This document shows positions 21,501-31,508 of a stretch of 64,000 bases of DNA, piece by piece; within the stretch, counting starts at the first letter, position 1; every line of letters starts with the position of its first letter. The stretch lies in contig NC_092647.1 of NCBI RefSeq assembly GCF_039555335.1, positions 17,579,993 through 17,643,992 of the forward strand. Direction: 5' to 3'. This DNA is from Amphiura filiformis. Its lineage: Eukaryota; Echinodermata; Ophiuroidea; Amphilepidida; Amphiuridae. A program made the position numbers and the translations under genes. The notes under the pieces are model-generated. The model ran no database searches, was not told the DNA's origin, and worked only from the letters and a program-made list of their open reading frames with translations.

Positions 21501-22788
21501 TCCCCTCACATACATATAGCAATTCTTCTTGCATTTATGCATAATTTTCGAGGACCTGAAATATTTTGTCTACTGTAAACCGTTGTTTTCCTCACAAGGA
21601 TAGTAATACGGAATAAAGTCCTCGGACATTTGACTGTAACGTAAAGGTGTACTTGTGGAGAAGGACTTCTGACCCGTCGTGGTCGCGATACGTGAACGTG
21701 TGACGTAAAGATGATATTACTTCAACTGCTGTTGTGTAACGAATCCGCACTCTTGATCACATCACATTGACGTTATTACACGTAAAGTTGATATCACTTC
21801 AACTGCTGCTGTATAACGAATAGGCACTCTTGATCACATCACATTGACATCATACGTTTAGTTGATGTCACTTCAACTGCTGTTGTGTAACGAATCGGCA
21901 CTCTTGATCACATCGCATTGACGTCACACGTTAAGTTGATATAAATTCAACTGCTGCTGTGTAACGAATCGGCACTCTTGATCACATCACATTGACGTCA
22001 CACGTTAAGTTGATATCACTTCAACTGCTGCTGTGTAACGAATCGGCACTCACATCACATTGGCGTCACACGTTAAGTTGATATCACTTCAAGTGCTACT
22101 GTGTAACGAATTGGCACTCTTGAAGCTTCTTGATCACATCACATTGACGTCATACGTTCACGTACTGCGTTCACGTTCACAATTCTAATCATGTCTATTA
22201 GGGACGCATCTTTTGACTTGAATGAGGGGAGGGGCTGGAGATGGGGTCGGGGTAATATTTGAACCGTATGTATTTGGCCGTTTTTTCTTTTTTGTTTTCT
22301 TTATGTTTGTTTCTTTGTTTGTTGTTGTTGTTTTGCAAAAAGATAATTAGAGGGCTGTTTATTTCTGTTCCAAATACAGAAAGCTAAATTTGAAAGGGAT
22401 TACACATTTTATTTTAATATATTAATCAAAACTTGCCCTGCACGGTGGAGAAGGTTTGGGTACTGAGGACAATTGGGTGCAGGGACATTGTAAAGTCTTT
22501 TTATGCTTATGGCTAGAACACAGAGCATTAATGTTCTAAATGAATGAGCGAAAATGAATGAATGAATTTACTTTCTTGCCTGTAACATGTTTAGAATAAC
22601 GTTCTGAAATGGACATTTTCTTGCTGATTATCCACACAGGAAGTTCAAGTAATACACCAGGATTATGGACTCTCTGCAAATTCAAAGGAAAGGATACTGC
22701 ATACCAGAAAACACCAGCGATTGATGATGCTAAAGAACCTGGTGATTGCCCGGATGACACCAATGAAAATTCTGCTGTCCCTGTTTAG
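12406..22788 (+). CDS. SLC22-type organic ion transporter (MFS), 5' exon(s) missing
   Basis: Nine exons (12406-12509, 13075-13226, 14880-15048, 17082-17220, 17842-17927, 19197-19405, 20844-20952, 21188-21396, 22640-22788) all have AG/GT borders and join without any phase break into 441 codons ending in TAG. The product is a plasma-membrane facilitator of organic cations or anions by family. Hallmarks: FNLVC at the start of TM2, GNIADWIGRY (MFS loop 2-3 motif), [18 protein letters not shown] in loop 8-9, GKFGITASF with ELFPTPVR, and [16 protein letters not shown] after TM12. Human SLC22 proteins are about 550 residues, so roughly 110 N-terminal residues (TM1 and the glycosylated extracellular loop) are missing. 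I searched 1-12405 by eye and found no such exon; it may be far upstream. Which SLC22 subgroup and which substrate cannot be decided here. Confidence 0.92.
12590..12826. repeat. Truncated family 2 TTAA MITE in SLC22 intron
   Basis: It shares acgttttacaaaagtgttgt, cactcgctatga and gctcactaccattcgcaag with the copies at 1515-1878 and 13291-13630. The left third is missing. Confidence 0.65.
13075..13226 (+). CDS. SLC22-like exon b (TM3-TM4)
   Basis: Acceptor acag before 13075, donor gtgatt after 13226. Completes [11 protein letters not shown], then two membrane segments and [13 protein letters not shown]. Ends in phase 1 (Gly codon split). Confidence 0.9.
13291..13630. mobile_element. TTAA-type MITE (family 2), reverse orientation
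   Basis: Starts gggtagacgaggtattgttg after TTAA at 13287-13290 and ends ttaataacc. The right flank reads TTAT, a probable decayed TTAA. It is the reverse complement of 1515-1878 over its whole length and lies in the intron after exon b. Confidence 0.75.
13995..14200. repeat. Foldback with ~55-bp arms
   Basis: The segment gaccttttcggtaaatccca at about 14005 recurs inverted at about 14170. Arms run roughly 13999-14053 and 14142-14198 around a ~90-bp loop. A third, weaker direct copy lies near 14280. No coding signal. Confidence 0.65.
14484..14740 (+). pseudogene. Relic of a non-LTR reverse transcriptase in SLC22 intron
   Basis: Two RT motifs are readable between stops: [16 protein letters not shown] (about 14499-14549, motif A region) and [16 protein letters not shown] (about 14675-14723, motif B). 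Nothing else of the element survives. It lies just before exon c on the same strand as the gene. Confidence 0.75.
14880..15048 (+). CDS. SLC22-like exon c (TM5-TM6)
   Basis: Acceptor tttcag before 14880, donor gtaagt after 15048. Encodes [14 protein letters not shown], the family's EFVGP-type motif, then hydrophobic segments with [13 protein letters not shown]. Ends in phase 2. Confidence 0.92.
15072..15529. mobile_element. TIR element (~460 bp) in SLC22 intron
   Basis: Inverted ends of about 50 bp include gggcatttaaataaaac and ttaatgcccacgtgacc; TA flanks both ends (15070-15071, 15530-15531), possibly a 3-bp TWA. Non-coding. Confidence 0.7.
16215..16395. repeat. Degenerate telomere-like (CCTAAC)n tract
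   Basis: About 180 bp of variants of ccctaac/cctaaacc/accctaacc, with a strand bias matching the C-rich strand of TTAGGG telomeres. Degeneracy is high and no long perfect run remains. It lies in an SLC22 intron. Confidence 0.6.
16409..16993. mobile_element. MITE (family 4, gtctgacgtca ends), interrupted
   Basis: The left end ataattgaagatcgaattg with tttacgtctgacgtcagg, and the right end cggtcttcaattata, match the complete copies at 33451-33599 and 44362-44782. A second element (16530-16971) interrupts it near the right end. Confidence 0.75.
16530..16971. mobile_element. Nested TIR element with 5-bp TTTAT duplication
   Basis: Ends cagtgttcttcggttatatt and its inverted partner ccgaagtacactg, with TIRs of about 45 bp. 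TTTAT precedes (16525-16529) and follows (16972-16976), and removing the element restores the family 4 MITE arm. Superfamily not recognised; no coding. Confidence 0.75.
17082..17220 (+). CDS. SLC22-like exon d (large cytoplasmic loop)
   Basis: Acceptor cacag before 17082, donor gtaagc after 17220. Encodes [18 protein letters not shown] and [10 protein letters not shown], the most diagnostic SLC22 segment. The exon is interior; an ATG-initiated frame nearby (17086) is a shadow. Confidence 0.94.
17842..17927 (+). CDS. SLC22-like exon e (loop to TM7)
   Basis: Acceptor tacag before 17842, donor gtaagc after 17927. Encodes [20 protein letters not shown], matching the family's (D)LFRTPR(L)R region just before TM7. 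Too short for ordinary ORF detection. Ends in phase 2. Confidence 0.9.
18010..18170. repeat. Foldback in SLC22 intron
   Basis: The arms 18010-18084 and 18100-18170 pair over about 70 bases (caaatattgactgct, ctcaaaaccatg and their complements) with a loop under 20 bases. Next to it gaccggtccatagttcattt is directly duplicated (about 18218 and 18239). Confidence 0.7.
19197..19405 (+). CDS. SLC22-like exon f (TM7-TM9)
   Basis: Acceptor aacag before 19197, donor gtaaga after 19405. Encodes [26 protein letters not shown] and [10 protein letters not shown] followed by a Gly-rich TM9. Ends in phase 1. Confidence 0.92.
20311..20752. mobile_element. TTAA-flanked MITE (family 3), reverse copy
   Basis: TTAA at 20307-20310 and 20753-20756. 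The whole 442 bp is the reverse complement of 9722-10183 with substitutions. It lies in the intron between SLC22 exons f and g, ending about 90 bp before exon g. Confidence 0.8.
20844..20952 (+). CDS. SLC22-like exon g (TM10)
   Basis: Acceptor tttag before 20844, donor gtatgt after 20952. Encodes [20 protein letters not shown] then PTPVR, the family's TM10 signature. Ends in phase 2, and the Arg codon continues in the next exon. Confidence 0.92.
21188..21396 (+). CDS. SLC22-like exon h (TM11-TM12)
   Basis: Acceptor tacag before 21188, donor gtaagt after 21396. Encodes [20 protein letters not shown], two hydrophobic segments, and [18 protein letters not shown] at the cytoplasmic face. Ends in phase 1. 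Confidence 0.93.
21698..22170. repeat. ~72-bp minisatellite with TGACGTCA in SLC22 last intron
   Basis: About six units contain cttcaactgctgctgtgtaa, cgaatcggcactcttgatca and cacattgacgtca. The palindrome TGACGTCA (full CRE/ATF-type site) occurs in several units, and a one-base variant in others. The array is bracketed by cgtgaacgtg and cgttcacg, an imperfect inverted pair. Confidence 0.8.
22640..22788 (+). CDS. SLC22-like terminal exon (cytoplasmic tail)
   Basis: Acceptor cacag before 22640; reads about 49 residues and stops at TAG 22786-22788. The tail is polar and acidic ([11 protein letters not shown]) and poorly conserved, as is usual for the family. An AATAAA at 23047-23052 is the nearest good polyadenylation signal. 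Confidence 0.85.
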
Positions 22789-23046
22789 AGTATTGCAAAA
22801 TTTTATTTTTTCAACTTTCCAATCCTGTTTATTCCTTATAGTTAAAGAATTCTTGGCTGTCCTGTATGTGAACAGAATTGTTTTAGTATCAACAGAATTG
22901 GGTTTTTTTTATCTCGAAATGCGTTCAAAAACTGGAATGAAGCTATAGAGAGACACCATCATATCTTGAAATCAAACCTCAGCCTATGTTTTCTGAACGG
23001 TTTCAATAGTAGTCTTTCGGTGGTGCAGAAGACGTCAAAGATATCA

Positions 23047-23052
23047 AATAAA
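23047..23052 (+). promoter_or_regulatory. Putative polyadenylation signal of the SLC22-like gene
   Basis: AATAAA lies about 260 bp after the stop codon at 22788. It is the first canonical hexamer I see downstream. The true cleavage site is unknown. Confidence 0.45.
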
Positions 23053-23084
23053 CCTATGAAAAGGTTCTTCAAGACGTGTACAGT

Positions 23085-23456
23085 ACTCATTAACCAAAGT
23101 TCTTGATATCTGATCCAGAAATTGCACTTACTTTATGTACGTTTCAGCAACACTGTTACCTTTGTCAACTTGGTAATGAGTGGTTCCTACTGGCACCCGA
23201 CGCTAGATGTATCTCCAGTATATTCTTGAACCCAGTTCTAGAAACTCATCAAAAATGTGTGAGTGTTGATACTGTAAAATCCCCAGATGGAAAATCAACT
23301 GGCAACACCAAGACCTACGCTGGAGATACATCTAGCGTCGGTTGCCAGTAGTAACCACTCATCATCAAGTGTTGACAAAGGCAATAGTGTTGCTGAAACG
23401 TACACAAAGTAAGTTCAAATTCTGGATCAGATATCAAGAACTTTGGTCAATGAGTT
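23085..23456. repeat. Foldback with ~135-bp arms downstream of SLC22
   Basis: The left arm 23085-23219 and the right arm 23310-23456 are near-perfect inverted copies; both contain ttcttgatatctgatccaga and cgacgctagatgtatctcc. The ~90-bp loop is unrelated sequence. If transcription runs past the AATAAA, it would form a long hairpin in RNA. Confidence 0.8.
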
Positions 23457-23459
23457 TAC

Positions 23460-25045
23460 TCAACCAATCCTGATGAAATTTTTCAACCGTGTACAGTACT
23501 GCTGATAACCTTTGCACTTTTAAGGATAATTCCTACCATGAGCCCCCATCGAGTGGTGGCTCTGCAGTGGTGGCACCAGTCACCAGGATTATTTTGCTCA
23601 TTTCATTATAAAATTTTTGTAAGGTAAATTGAAGTATATGTATTGCTTTATCATAATCTCGTGTATGTATAGATGTTAATATAGTTGGGGTGCAGGGGTG
23701 GATCATTATTGGGCAATTTAGGGTACATGTAGTTGAGAAACTGAAATAGGCTGATTTTGCAGCTCACTGTCGCAGGGGCGGGCGCCCCTCCGCATCCCTG
23801 CATTTGTCTCTAGGTGTAGATATGGTGATGGTTGGTAATGTATGTTACATGCAGAGCATATTATTAATATAGTAGTAACAGCATTAGTATAATATCGTCG
23901 CTGTGTGGGAACAACCTCATAATGTAATTGCAAAGGTCAAATGCAAAACCTCATTTACAAAAACCTCACATGTACAATTTTGGCCAAATTGTTTTTTGAG
24001 AAAGAAGAAAACTGTATAACTATAGAATACTTTTAAGAGTCTGTAAATAATCAAATGTGTTTTTTATGTAAATTCTGTTAATTTTGAACGTAACATGACA
24101 AATCGTTATGAGGTTTATGTAACTGGGGCCCATTTGCTACATGAGGCTTAGCCTGCGACCTTTGTAATTTTCCCGCCGAACGACGATATCAGTGGTAGAA
24201 ATCGTAAACAGAGCGCAAGACCATCGTACACAAGTGAATTTTACATAATGCTTCTGTTTTACGAACACGTTCATCTACCAAAGATTTTTTCAGAAAGTTC
24301 TATATTATTATTGTTGCAAATATAGAGTTATGGTGATTTGTTTGTGTTGATGAAATTTAGATGTTATAAGTGAATATAATTTGTGCCTTTTGCGATGGTC
24401 TTGCACTGGATACTAGTTTGTGTTCAATGCAAGGTCTTCGTAAGTGCTGCTCCTACGATGGTCTTACAGGCAACCCTCATTTTTCGTTAAGCGGAAGACC
24501 ATTGTAAGTGCCACTTACGATAGTCGTCTAGCACTCAACAAAATGAAATCAAAGCTAACATACGCACTTACGATATCTTATTGTATTAACTAACAATTAA
24601 TTATCCAATTCAGTTTCCAAAATTCGTCAAAAACAATGTAATTTACGATGGTATTTCACTCTGCCCACGATATAGAACTATTTGTACCATAATTGTGCAA
24701 TGCTTACAGTATTAAATACCAAATAACGCACGAGCTCTATGCAACAATTTTAAAGCTGACTTGTTCATGTTTTATTTGAAAGATTTCTATGAAATCATAA
24801 TATTTTAGGCTTAGTGAATTTATAATACATGTACATTATAATCATTACAAAAGAACGACAGACTTCTTCTGGCTCGGATTCACTAGGATCTACAACAAGC
24901 TTATTTATCAGGGCACAGTTTTTTACCCCAATACATTTCCAAATTCATTGAATGACCTTTGAAAATTTGGGTACAAAACCTCATACGCTGCAACTTGAGG
25001 TCAAATTTTACACTATGATTTGTGCATGAACTTTTAACAGTTTTA
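23460..25045. other. Unassigned AT-rich stretch
   Basis: No exon or complete element is recognised. The word gatggtcttgc/gcaagaccatcg recurs loosely between 24200 and 24660, without a fixed period. Confidence 0.45.
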
Positions 25046-25049
25046 AACC

Positions 25050-25492
25050 TAAATCATTTTTGGTAAATTTTTTTTTAATAGATGCACTATCTAATCCTGC
25101 ACATTATGACACCCCGTTGAATCCAATGTTACCTCAAAAAGTAAAGTTACAAACATTTGATTAGGCGAACGTTCCGTTTTAAAAGTGACAAACTGGCCTA
25201 TACAAGGTGAAAAGATTATAGCAAGCGCAACAAAGAGACAACACAGTTTCTTCAGTCAAGGTTTAATTTATATATCAATTCTTTCTTCTCTGTACTTTTC
25301 ACAACTTTAATTTAATTTTCAATTCTTTTGTTTCAGTTTTATTTTGTTCCTTTTGCTTTAAATTAAAATTAAAAAGGTGCGCATAAATTAGCCATCCATC
25401 ACTCTGAAACCAGAATAAATTGGATTCAATGGGGTGTCATAATGTGCAGGATTAGATATTGCATCTTTTAGAAAGTAAATTTACCCAAATAT
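25050..25492. mobile_element. Foldback MITE with ~80-bp arms
   Basis: gatgcactatctaatcctgc and ttatgacaccccgttgaatc on the left reappear inverted at 25415-25475. The outer ends (tttttggtaaatt... / ...aatttacccaaat) are more diverged. Centre unique, no ORF. Confidence 0.65.
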
Positions 25493-25978
25493 GATTCCAA
25501 GTGTAAGGATACTTTTTTTTGGCGCAGTATAGATTCAATATGGAAAAACGTACTGCAGCCCGGAGGGGGGGGGGGCACATCATACCATAATTTATACGTC
25601 ATTCAGGAGTTACTGTGATGTTATGTTACGTCAATCTGCACTGATGCCAATACCACCAACAAATTTTTGTTTTCAGTTTGGACTAGAATGGGGGGGGGGA
25701 CTCTTAAAGGAATAGTCATGCTGTACACTCATATGTGACCGTCCACGGCGAAACGCTCGTAAAGTCGGAACCTGGTCAAATTTGGGTTTTTTCCGTGTTT
25801 AGAAAATATATATTATCATAAGCTTTACAATTATATATCATTTGACTTCAGACGATATCCAGAAGCGGAGTTATGGCTTGTTAAACTTTGCTCCTTCAAT
25901 AAAAGGGTACATTATTTTGGTGCTACATTATTTCTCTTTTTCTACATTGCTGGTATTAAATATCAAATGGTCATAATT

Positions 25979-26147
25979 CGCCAGCAAAGTGGTTACATAA
26001 CTCCTTGATAACTGGATCACGCACCGTTTGGAATTGGTAGTACATGCCATAGACTTTGTGTTGCGATCATTTCGATCAGTGCAGAACTCAAAAGCGTGAT
26101 CCAGTTGACATAGTGATAATCGGATTACACGTAACACTTCGCTGGCG
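25979..26147. mobile_element. 169-bp nested element with AATT duplication
   Basis: Ends cgccagcaaagtg and cacttcgctggcg; AATT at 25975-25978 and 26148-26151. The paralog at about 39688-39700 reads cataattggcgg without it, a direct empty site. The interior is also partly palindromic (actggatcacgc / gcgtgatccagt). Confidence 0.85.
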
Positions 26148-26380
26148 AATTGGCGGTCACCTCAAATCATCCCCAAGTCAATGAGGTCCAGGAATGTCCT
26201 CTCATTGTTAATTGTTGGTTAACCCACCACCTGAACAGGATTTAGCCAAAGTAAACAAAGACTAAAGTTATTTGTTAATTCTATACATAAGTATAAGTTC
26301 ATTAGCCTCTTCAATAATAGGATTAAAGATTGGTGTTTGACTAGACTAAAATGAGAAACTTGTAGGACAAACATTAGGTA

Positions 26381-26982
26381 CAGGCTGAGTCAAAAAGAAG
26401 TAAACTCATGTTTGAGGGGCTGTAACTCGAGATTTATAAGGAATCTGCTAAAAATGAAAATACCACTGTAAAGAGCAAATTCTACACGTCTAAATAAAAA
26501 ACAGAATTGTTGCAATTGCTCACAGCAAACTCAAGTTATACTCATTTGAATTCAACCACCCATTTTTGTAGCTGCACACGGTTTCACTTCCCAAGTTGGG
26601 GCCTACCTATTATATTGATTGGTAAGGCGCGATATCCAAATGCAAATTGCACATTGCACTACATTATAATAAAACGGGCTAAATGACAACATGACACCAC
26701 AATTTACTGCACGGGAGCGCACGTAAGCAAAAGGTGTCTTTTCAACAATTAATCCTGTTAGAACTTTGCTGATTCATCGAAATTGAAATGAATTGTAGAA
26801 TGGGTGGTTGAATTCAAATGAGTATAACTTGAGTTTGCTTTGAGCAATTGCAACAATTCTTTTTTTTATTTAGACGTGTAGAATTTGCACTTTCCAGTGG
26901 TATTTTTATTTTTAGCAGATTCTTTGCAGATCTTGAGTTACAGCCCCTCAAACATGAGTTTACTTCTTTTTGACTCAGCCTG
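26381..26982. mobile_element. TA-flanked foldback, ~185-bp arms
   Basis: Begins caggctgagtcaaaaagaag and ends with its complement; TA at 26379-26380 and 26983-26984. Left arm to about 26566, right arm from about 26800, near-perfect. Loop of about 230 bp without coding. Inserted into the family 5 element. Confidence 0.85.
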
Positions 26983-27461
26983 TACATTATGAATACAACC
27001 TTACTGCACATTTTGCACTGTAATTCGAAATACAATTTGCCGACTTTACGAGCGGTTTGAGATGGATGGTCACATATATGGGGCAATTTGACTAAAATTG
27101 GGCACATTCATAACAAAAAGTGGAATTTCAAAAATCTTGAATGAGGGCAGAGGGGAAGTTTCCCTCCCACTGTATACAATAATATCATGTGTTTAGAATC
27201 ACTTTAGAATGGGATATTACTCCTGTAGAATAAAGGGTTTCACATTACTTCATACCATTTAATTTTTCAATACATCTGTTTATTATACAGTAACACAGAA
27301 ATAATAATAACCATGATGTTTTTCCTCTCAGGTGGATACTTGTAAAAATATTTTATTTAACAATCACCATGATCACTATGAAGTGTTGCACAATGAATTA
27401 TGTGCAATGCACATAATTCATTCGGAGTATAAGACATATATACAGTCCACAACTTATATGT

Positions 27462-27940
27462 CCCCCCTAATACTTTTTAAAATAAGTCGAAAAATATTTT
27501 ACGAAATATAAAATGTAAAAAGATATGTATAGCCCTATTTGTTTTACACCTGTGAACCAAATTATAGCGTCACACATCATTGCGTTCAGTCACAATGGTT
27601 AATTGGGTAAGAAAACAGACCGTTTTAAAAGTTGCACCTGAGTCCATAGCAGTCAGGTTTTCTTTAACAAACACATGAATAGGTCTGGCTTACTGTTTCA
27701 GTTTCAGGCCTGGCTTACTGTATTGTTTGAGATCTGACTCCTATGCACTCAGATGCCACTTTTAATACTGTTTAAAACGGTCTCTTTTTTACATAATGAA
27801 CCATTGTAACTGAACGCAATGACGTGTGACGCTCTAATTTGGTCCATATGTGTAAAACAAATAAGGCTACTTATATCTTTTTACACGTTTGTATTTTGTC
27901 AAATATTTTTCGATTTATTTTAAAAAGTATTTAGCGGGGG
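27462..27940. mobile_element. Foldback MITE with ~180-bp arms
   Basis: Left end cccccctaatactttttaaa, right end its complement with a few changes. The similarity continues through gcgtcacacatcattgcg / cgcaatgacgtgtgacgc and aaaacagaccgttttaaa / its complement. Central loop ~120 bp. Confidence 0.75.
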
Positions 27941-28356
27941 AACTCTATATCAATAGTTGGCTAATTTTAAGATGAAAAACAGCCCTTTTCAATTAACTTT
28001 TAGTTAATTAATAGAAACCAAATGCACACATAATAATACCGGCACCATTAAAGAGAGCCTACTTTCAGCAAAAGATACAAGGAATTTTACCCTTTGAGCG
28101 ATTGTTATTTACGAATAATTATATGTTTATACACGTACTAGTACACCTGGTGACTTACGCCATTATATATCTTTGAATCAGATCTGTTACATCCGCGGTT
28201 ACAAGTAGACTGATAAAAAAATTGAAGGTCACTAAATGAGTGACCCTATTACCACATCAAGCCTCATCACCCATCAATAGGGAGATTTGGCACCTGGAGA
28301 AAATTCATATTTTTTCTCATACCTCAAATTTGTTAGCGTGAGATTTGTTTCCTTAA

Positions 28357-28892
28357 GGGATTGGGTATGAACATTTGGACAGTATTTATTGTGGGACATT
28401 AGAGCACATCAGACATATCGAATTGCATTCTGAATACGAAGAATGTCCTTCTGATATCAAATAATTTAGATTTTTTGAGATTCGCAATGTAATACACATT
28501 TTATGGCAAATGATTAAAAATTGATATTTTTGATATTTAACAGTACTCGAAGTAAACTTTATAAATCTGATGATTTTGGGAAAAAAATCCATATCTTCAA
28601 TATGAAAGGTCAAAATTTTCAATTGATCGTCGGTTTTTCCTCCCAGCTACATACACTTGTATTAGATTTATAAAAATTTGATTCGAGGACTGTTATATAT
28701 CAGAAATTTGAAAAATATCAAATTTTAATAATTTGTCATAAAATTTGTATTATATCGTGAATTTCAAAAATGAAAATTATTTGATATCAGAAAGACATTC
28801 TTCGTATTCAGAATGCAATTCGATATGTCTGATGTGCTCTCATGTCCCACAAAAATACTGTCGAAACGCTCAAAACGCTCATTCCAGATCCC
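28357..28892. mobile_element. TTAA-type foldback (family 6), copy 1
   Basis: TTAA at 28353-28356 and 28893-28896, ends gggattggg and gatccc. Long arms share gacagtattt, cacatcagacatatcgaatt and tgatatcaaataatt with their complements. Two further copies, at 29258-29916 and 31509-32383, lie inside one palindromic element. Confidence 0.85.
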
Positions 28893-29257
28893 TTAAATAT
28901 GGAATAAACATAAAAGTTCTACGGTAATCCCTCAATGATGATGTACCACCCCAAAATGATTATATACATCTTTTAATTCTAATATCCAAACCACTGCAGC
29001 AATGTAACCTAAAACGTGGAATCAGATCCTTTTGCTGACAGGCCTCCATGTAAGTTAGAAAACACCATATAAAAAATCTGACCACTATTCTTTAAGCGCA
29101 TTAGATATGCACCATGTAAACATATCTTTTACTCCTAGTGCATATACAGGGTGTCTCAATAAAAATAGGCCCTATGGAAAGTGGTGCATAACTTAAAATA
29201 TCGACAGTAAAATAAAAAAATTCTTAAAGATTCACAAACCATGAAGTGCCTGCTTAA

Positions 29258-29916
29258 GGGATCTAAAATGAGCGTTTATTGCGTTTCGATAGTATTTTGT
29301 GTGGCACATGAGAGCACCTCAGACCTATCGAATTGTATTCTGAATACGAAGCATGTCTTTCTGATATCAAATAATTTTCATTTTTGAAAATCACAATATA
29401 ATACAAATTTTATGACAAATTATAAAAATTTGATATTTTTCGAATTTTGATATATAACAGTCCTCGAAGTAAATTATATAAATCTAATGATATATTCTTA
29501 AAGTGTATGTAGCAGGGAGGAAAAGCCGACGGTCAATTGAAAATTTTGACCTTTCATATTGAAGATATGGATTTTTTCCCAAAAGACCTAATTTTTTTGG
29601 GTGTTTTGGGAAAAAAAATCCATATCTTCAATACGAAAGGTCAAAATTTTCAATTGATCGTCGGCTTTTCAACCCAACTACATACACTTTAAGTATAAAT
29701 CATCAGATTTATAAAGTTTACTTCAAGTACTGTTAAATATCAAAAATATCAATTTTTAATGATTTGCCATAAAATGTGTATTAAATTGCGAATTTCAAAA
29801 ATTCAAAATTATTTGATATCAGAATGATATTCTTCGTATTCAGAATGCAATTCGATATGTCTGATGTGCTCTAATGTCCCAAAATAAATACTGTCCAAAC
29901 GTTCATACCCCAGCCC
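29258..29916. mobile_element. TTAA-type foldback (family 6), copy 2
   Basis: TTAA at 29254-29257 and 29917-29920. The opposite arm of the host palindrome (about 32600-32625, complement of the junction) has a single TTAA here. The interior is an extended hairpin centred near 29590 (atggattttttcccaaaa / complement). Confidence 0.88.
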
Positions 29917-30017
29917 TTAACAGTGGTGCAAAAATGATCCAAATCCGTTCACGCGTCACTGAGATAATTAAGTTTGTACAAATAGACACATTTTTTTACC
30001 ATTCCAATGGGGTAATA

Positions 30018-31377
30018 CGAGGGTTGGTCAATAATATCCCGCAACCATTATTTATCTCCGCTCATGCATGACTTAGATGACTGTTACTTACGATCAATAA
30101 AGTTTGTACCTTTGTCTTTCAAAATGCACAACAATTAGTATCAGAGTACCTTTAATTACGTAATTTCATTTGCATAAAGTCATTGCTATATGTACACTGA
30201 CAATAATGTCAACATTGGCGAGAAATTTGAATTGGCTTTGAGGAACGTGTAATAAAAAGAAGCAGAAGTAAGGACCAAAGCAGTTTACAAGCCTTATTTT
30301 TGGTATGAGGTAATCTGAGTATATTCAATTGATAATTGTGAAAGAAGAAATGTATCCGTCAACAGATGAGGAAAGGGACCGTTTTTGAACTTCACCAAAA
30401 ATGGGCCTATAACAACAAGCAAAAATGGTGTGAAAATCGCGAAAAAGAGCCCACACGGCAGAAGAAAGAATCCAAATTATTTCCAAAATAAAACAAAACC
30501 AAATATGGTTATTGGTATGGTATTAGAGATCATAGTCAGGACAATAGAATTTGTTGCAACAAAAATAGAAATATGCGCATGCGTTGATGGTATGCATTAT
30601 TGAAAGTACCAAAAATGTATGAAAAAAGTAAAAATTAATCAAAAACGCGCTAAAAATATGACTAATACAAGGTTTGCGGAACAGTAGCTGTGTGAGTGAA
30701 TTGCTATACCAAGTCTTATGCTAAAATTAGACACACCTTTCGAAATTCAAATTTCTTATTCAATCCAGAGCCTCTCCATGGTGTGCTATTTTAATTACAA
30801 AAACAAGACCTTTTGAAATTAAGGGTTCATTAAGAAAGAAATGTTTATGGTTTCACCACTGGGACCTCCCTTTTTTATAATCAGTAGATACCCAATCAAA
30901 CCAGGTACCATTGGTTAAATTTTGTCATCGATTAATCTTTCTATCTCTTATTATGTAAAGAACAATGGGTGATAAAGCCTACTCATAATTGGAGATATTC
31001 AACACGATTTCTTTTCTTTAATAAAAATGGTATATGTCTAAAAAGAGTCCAGCATCATGCCTATGTTATCTGTTTATAAAGCTGCAAAAACCGTGCCAGA
31101 TTCTATACTTTTATTCTCGAGATATTTGGAATTATGTAACAATACCTCAGTTTGGCGCGAGATTTTCTTGACTACTTTTCACCATAAATCAGGCAGTGCC
31201 CATACGCTATTGTGTTTATGCTAATGTCATTACGTAATCAAGCATTCAGCATCGCTAATACATTATTCGTTTTGAAAGACAAAAGTACAAACTTGAATTT
31301 AGCGTAAGTAACAGAGTGCCAAGTCATGCATGAGCGGAGATACACCATAGTTGCGGGAACTTATTGACCAGCCCTCG
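30018..31377. mobile_element. Mariner-like TA element, 1.36 kb, non-coding
   Basis: TIRs cgagggttggtcaataat and its partner (reverse complement of the right end: cgagggctggtcaataagtt), extending about 60 bp through tctccgctcatgcatgact. TA on both sides, with the empty site in the opposite arm. Length is near a mariner, but no DDE transposase frame is readable; the 72-codon frame at 30385 is not recognised. Probably a heavily decayed or deletion derivative. Confidence 0.8.
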
Positions 31378-31508
31378 TACACGTTAACAATAATTGTAGT
31401 TTATTATAAAAGAAATAAAAGGAAACGCCAAGTGTTGCTGAGTTGGAGTTTAAAATCAATCAATCAATCTCCCAAAGAATGTTTTCAACATGTTTCTCTT
31501 TGGGTTAA

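Larger units (their letters stand above)
25731..27077. mobile_element. TIR element (family 5) carrying two later insertions
   Basis: Ends atatgtgaccgtccacgg / ...ggtcacatat, with the inner TIR word cgctcgtaaagtcgg. The body aligns with the uninterrupted copy at 39473-40021 (cgatatccagaagcgg, ttcaaatcatccccaagtca-type words, gaacaggatttagccaaag). Relative to that copy, two blocks are extra: 25979-26147 and 26381-26982. Confidence 0.75.

Noticed and set aside
12406-22788. Glucose (SLC2) or other MFS transporter instead of SLC22
   Set aside because: [21 protein letters not shown] and [16 protein letters not shown] together are SLC22-type; the SLC2 PESPR/PETKG contexts differ.
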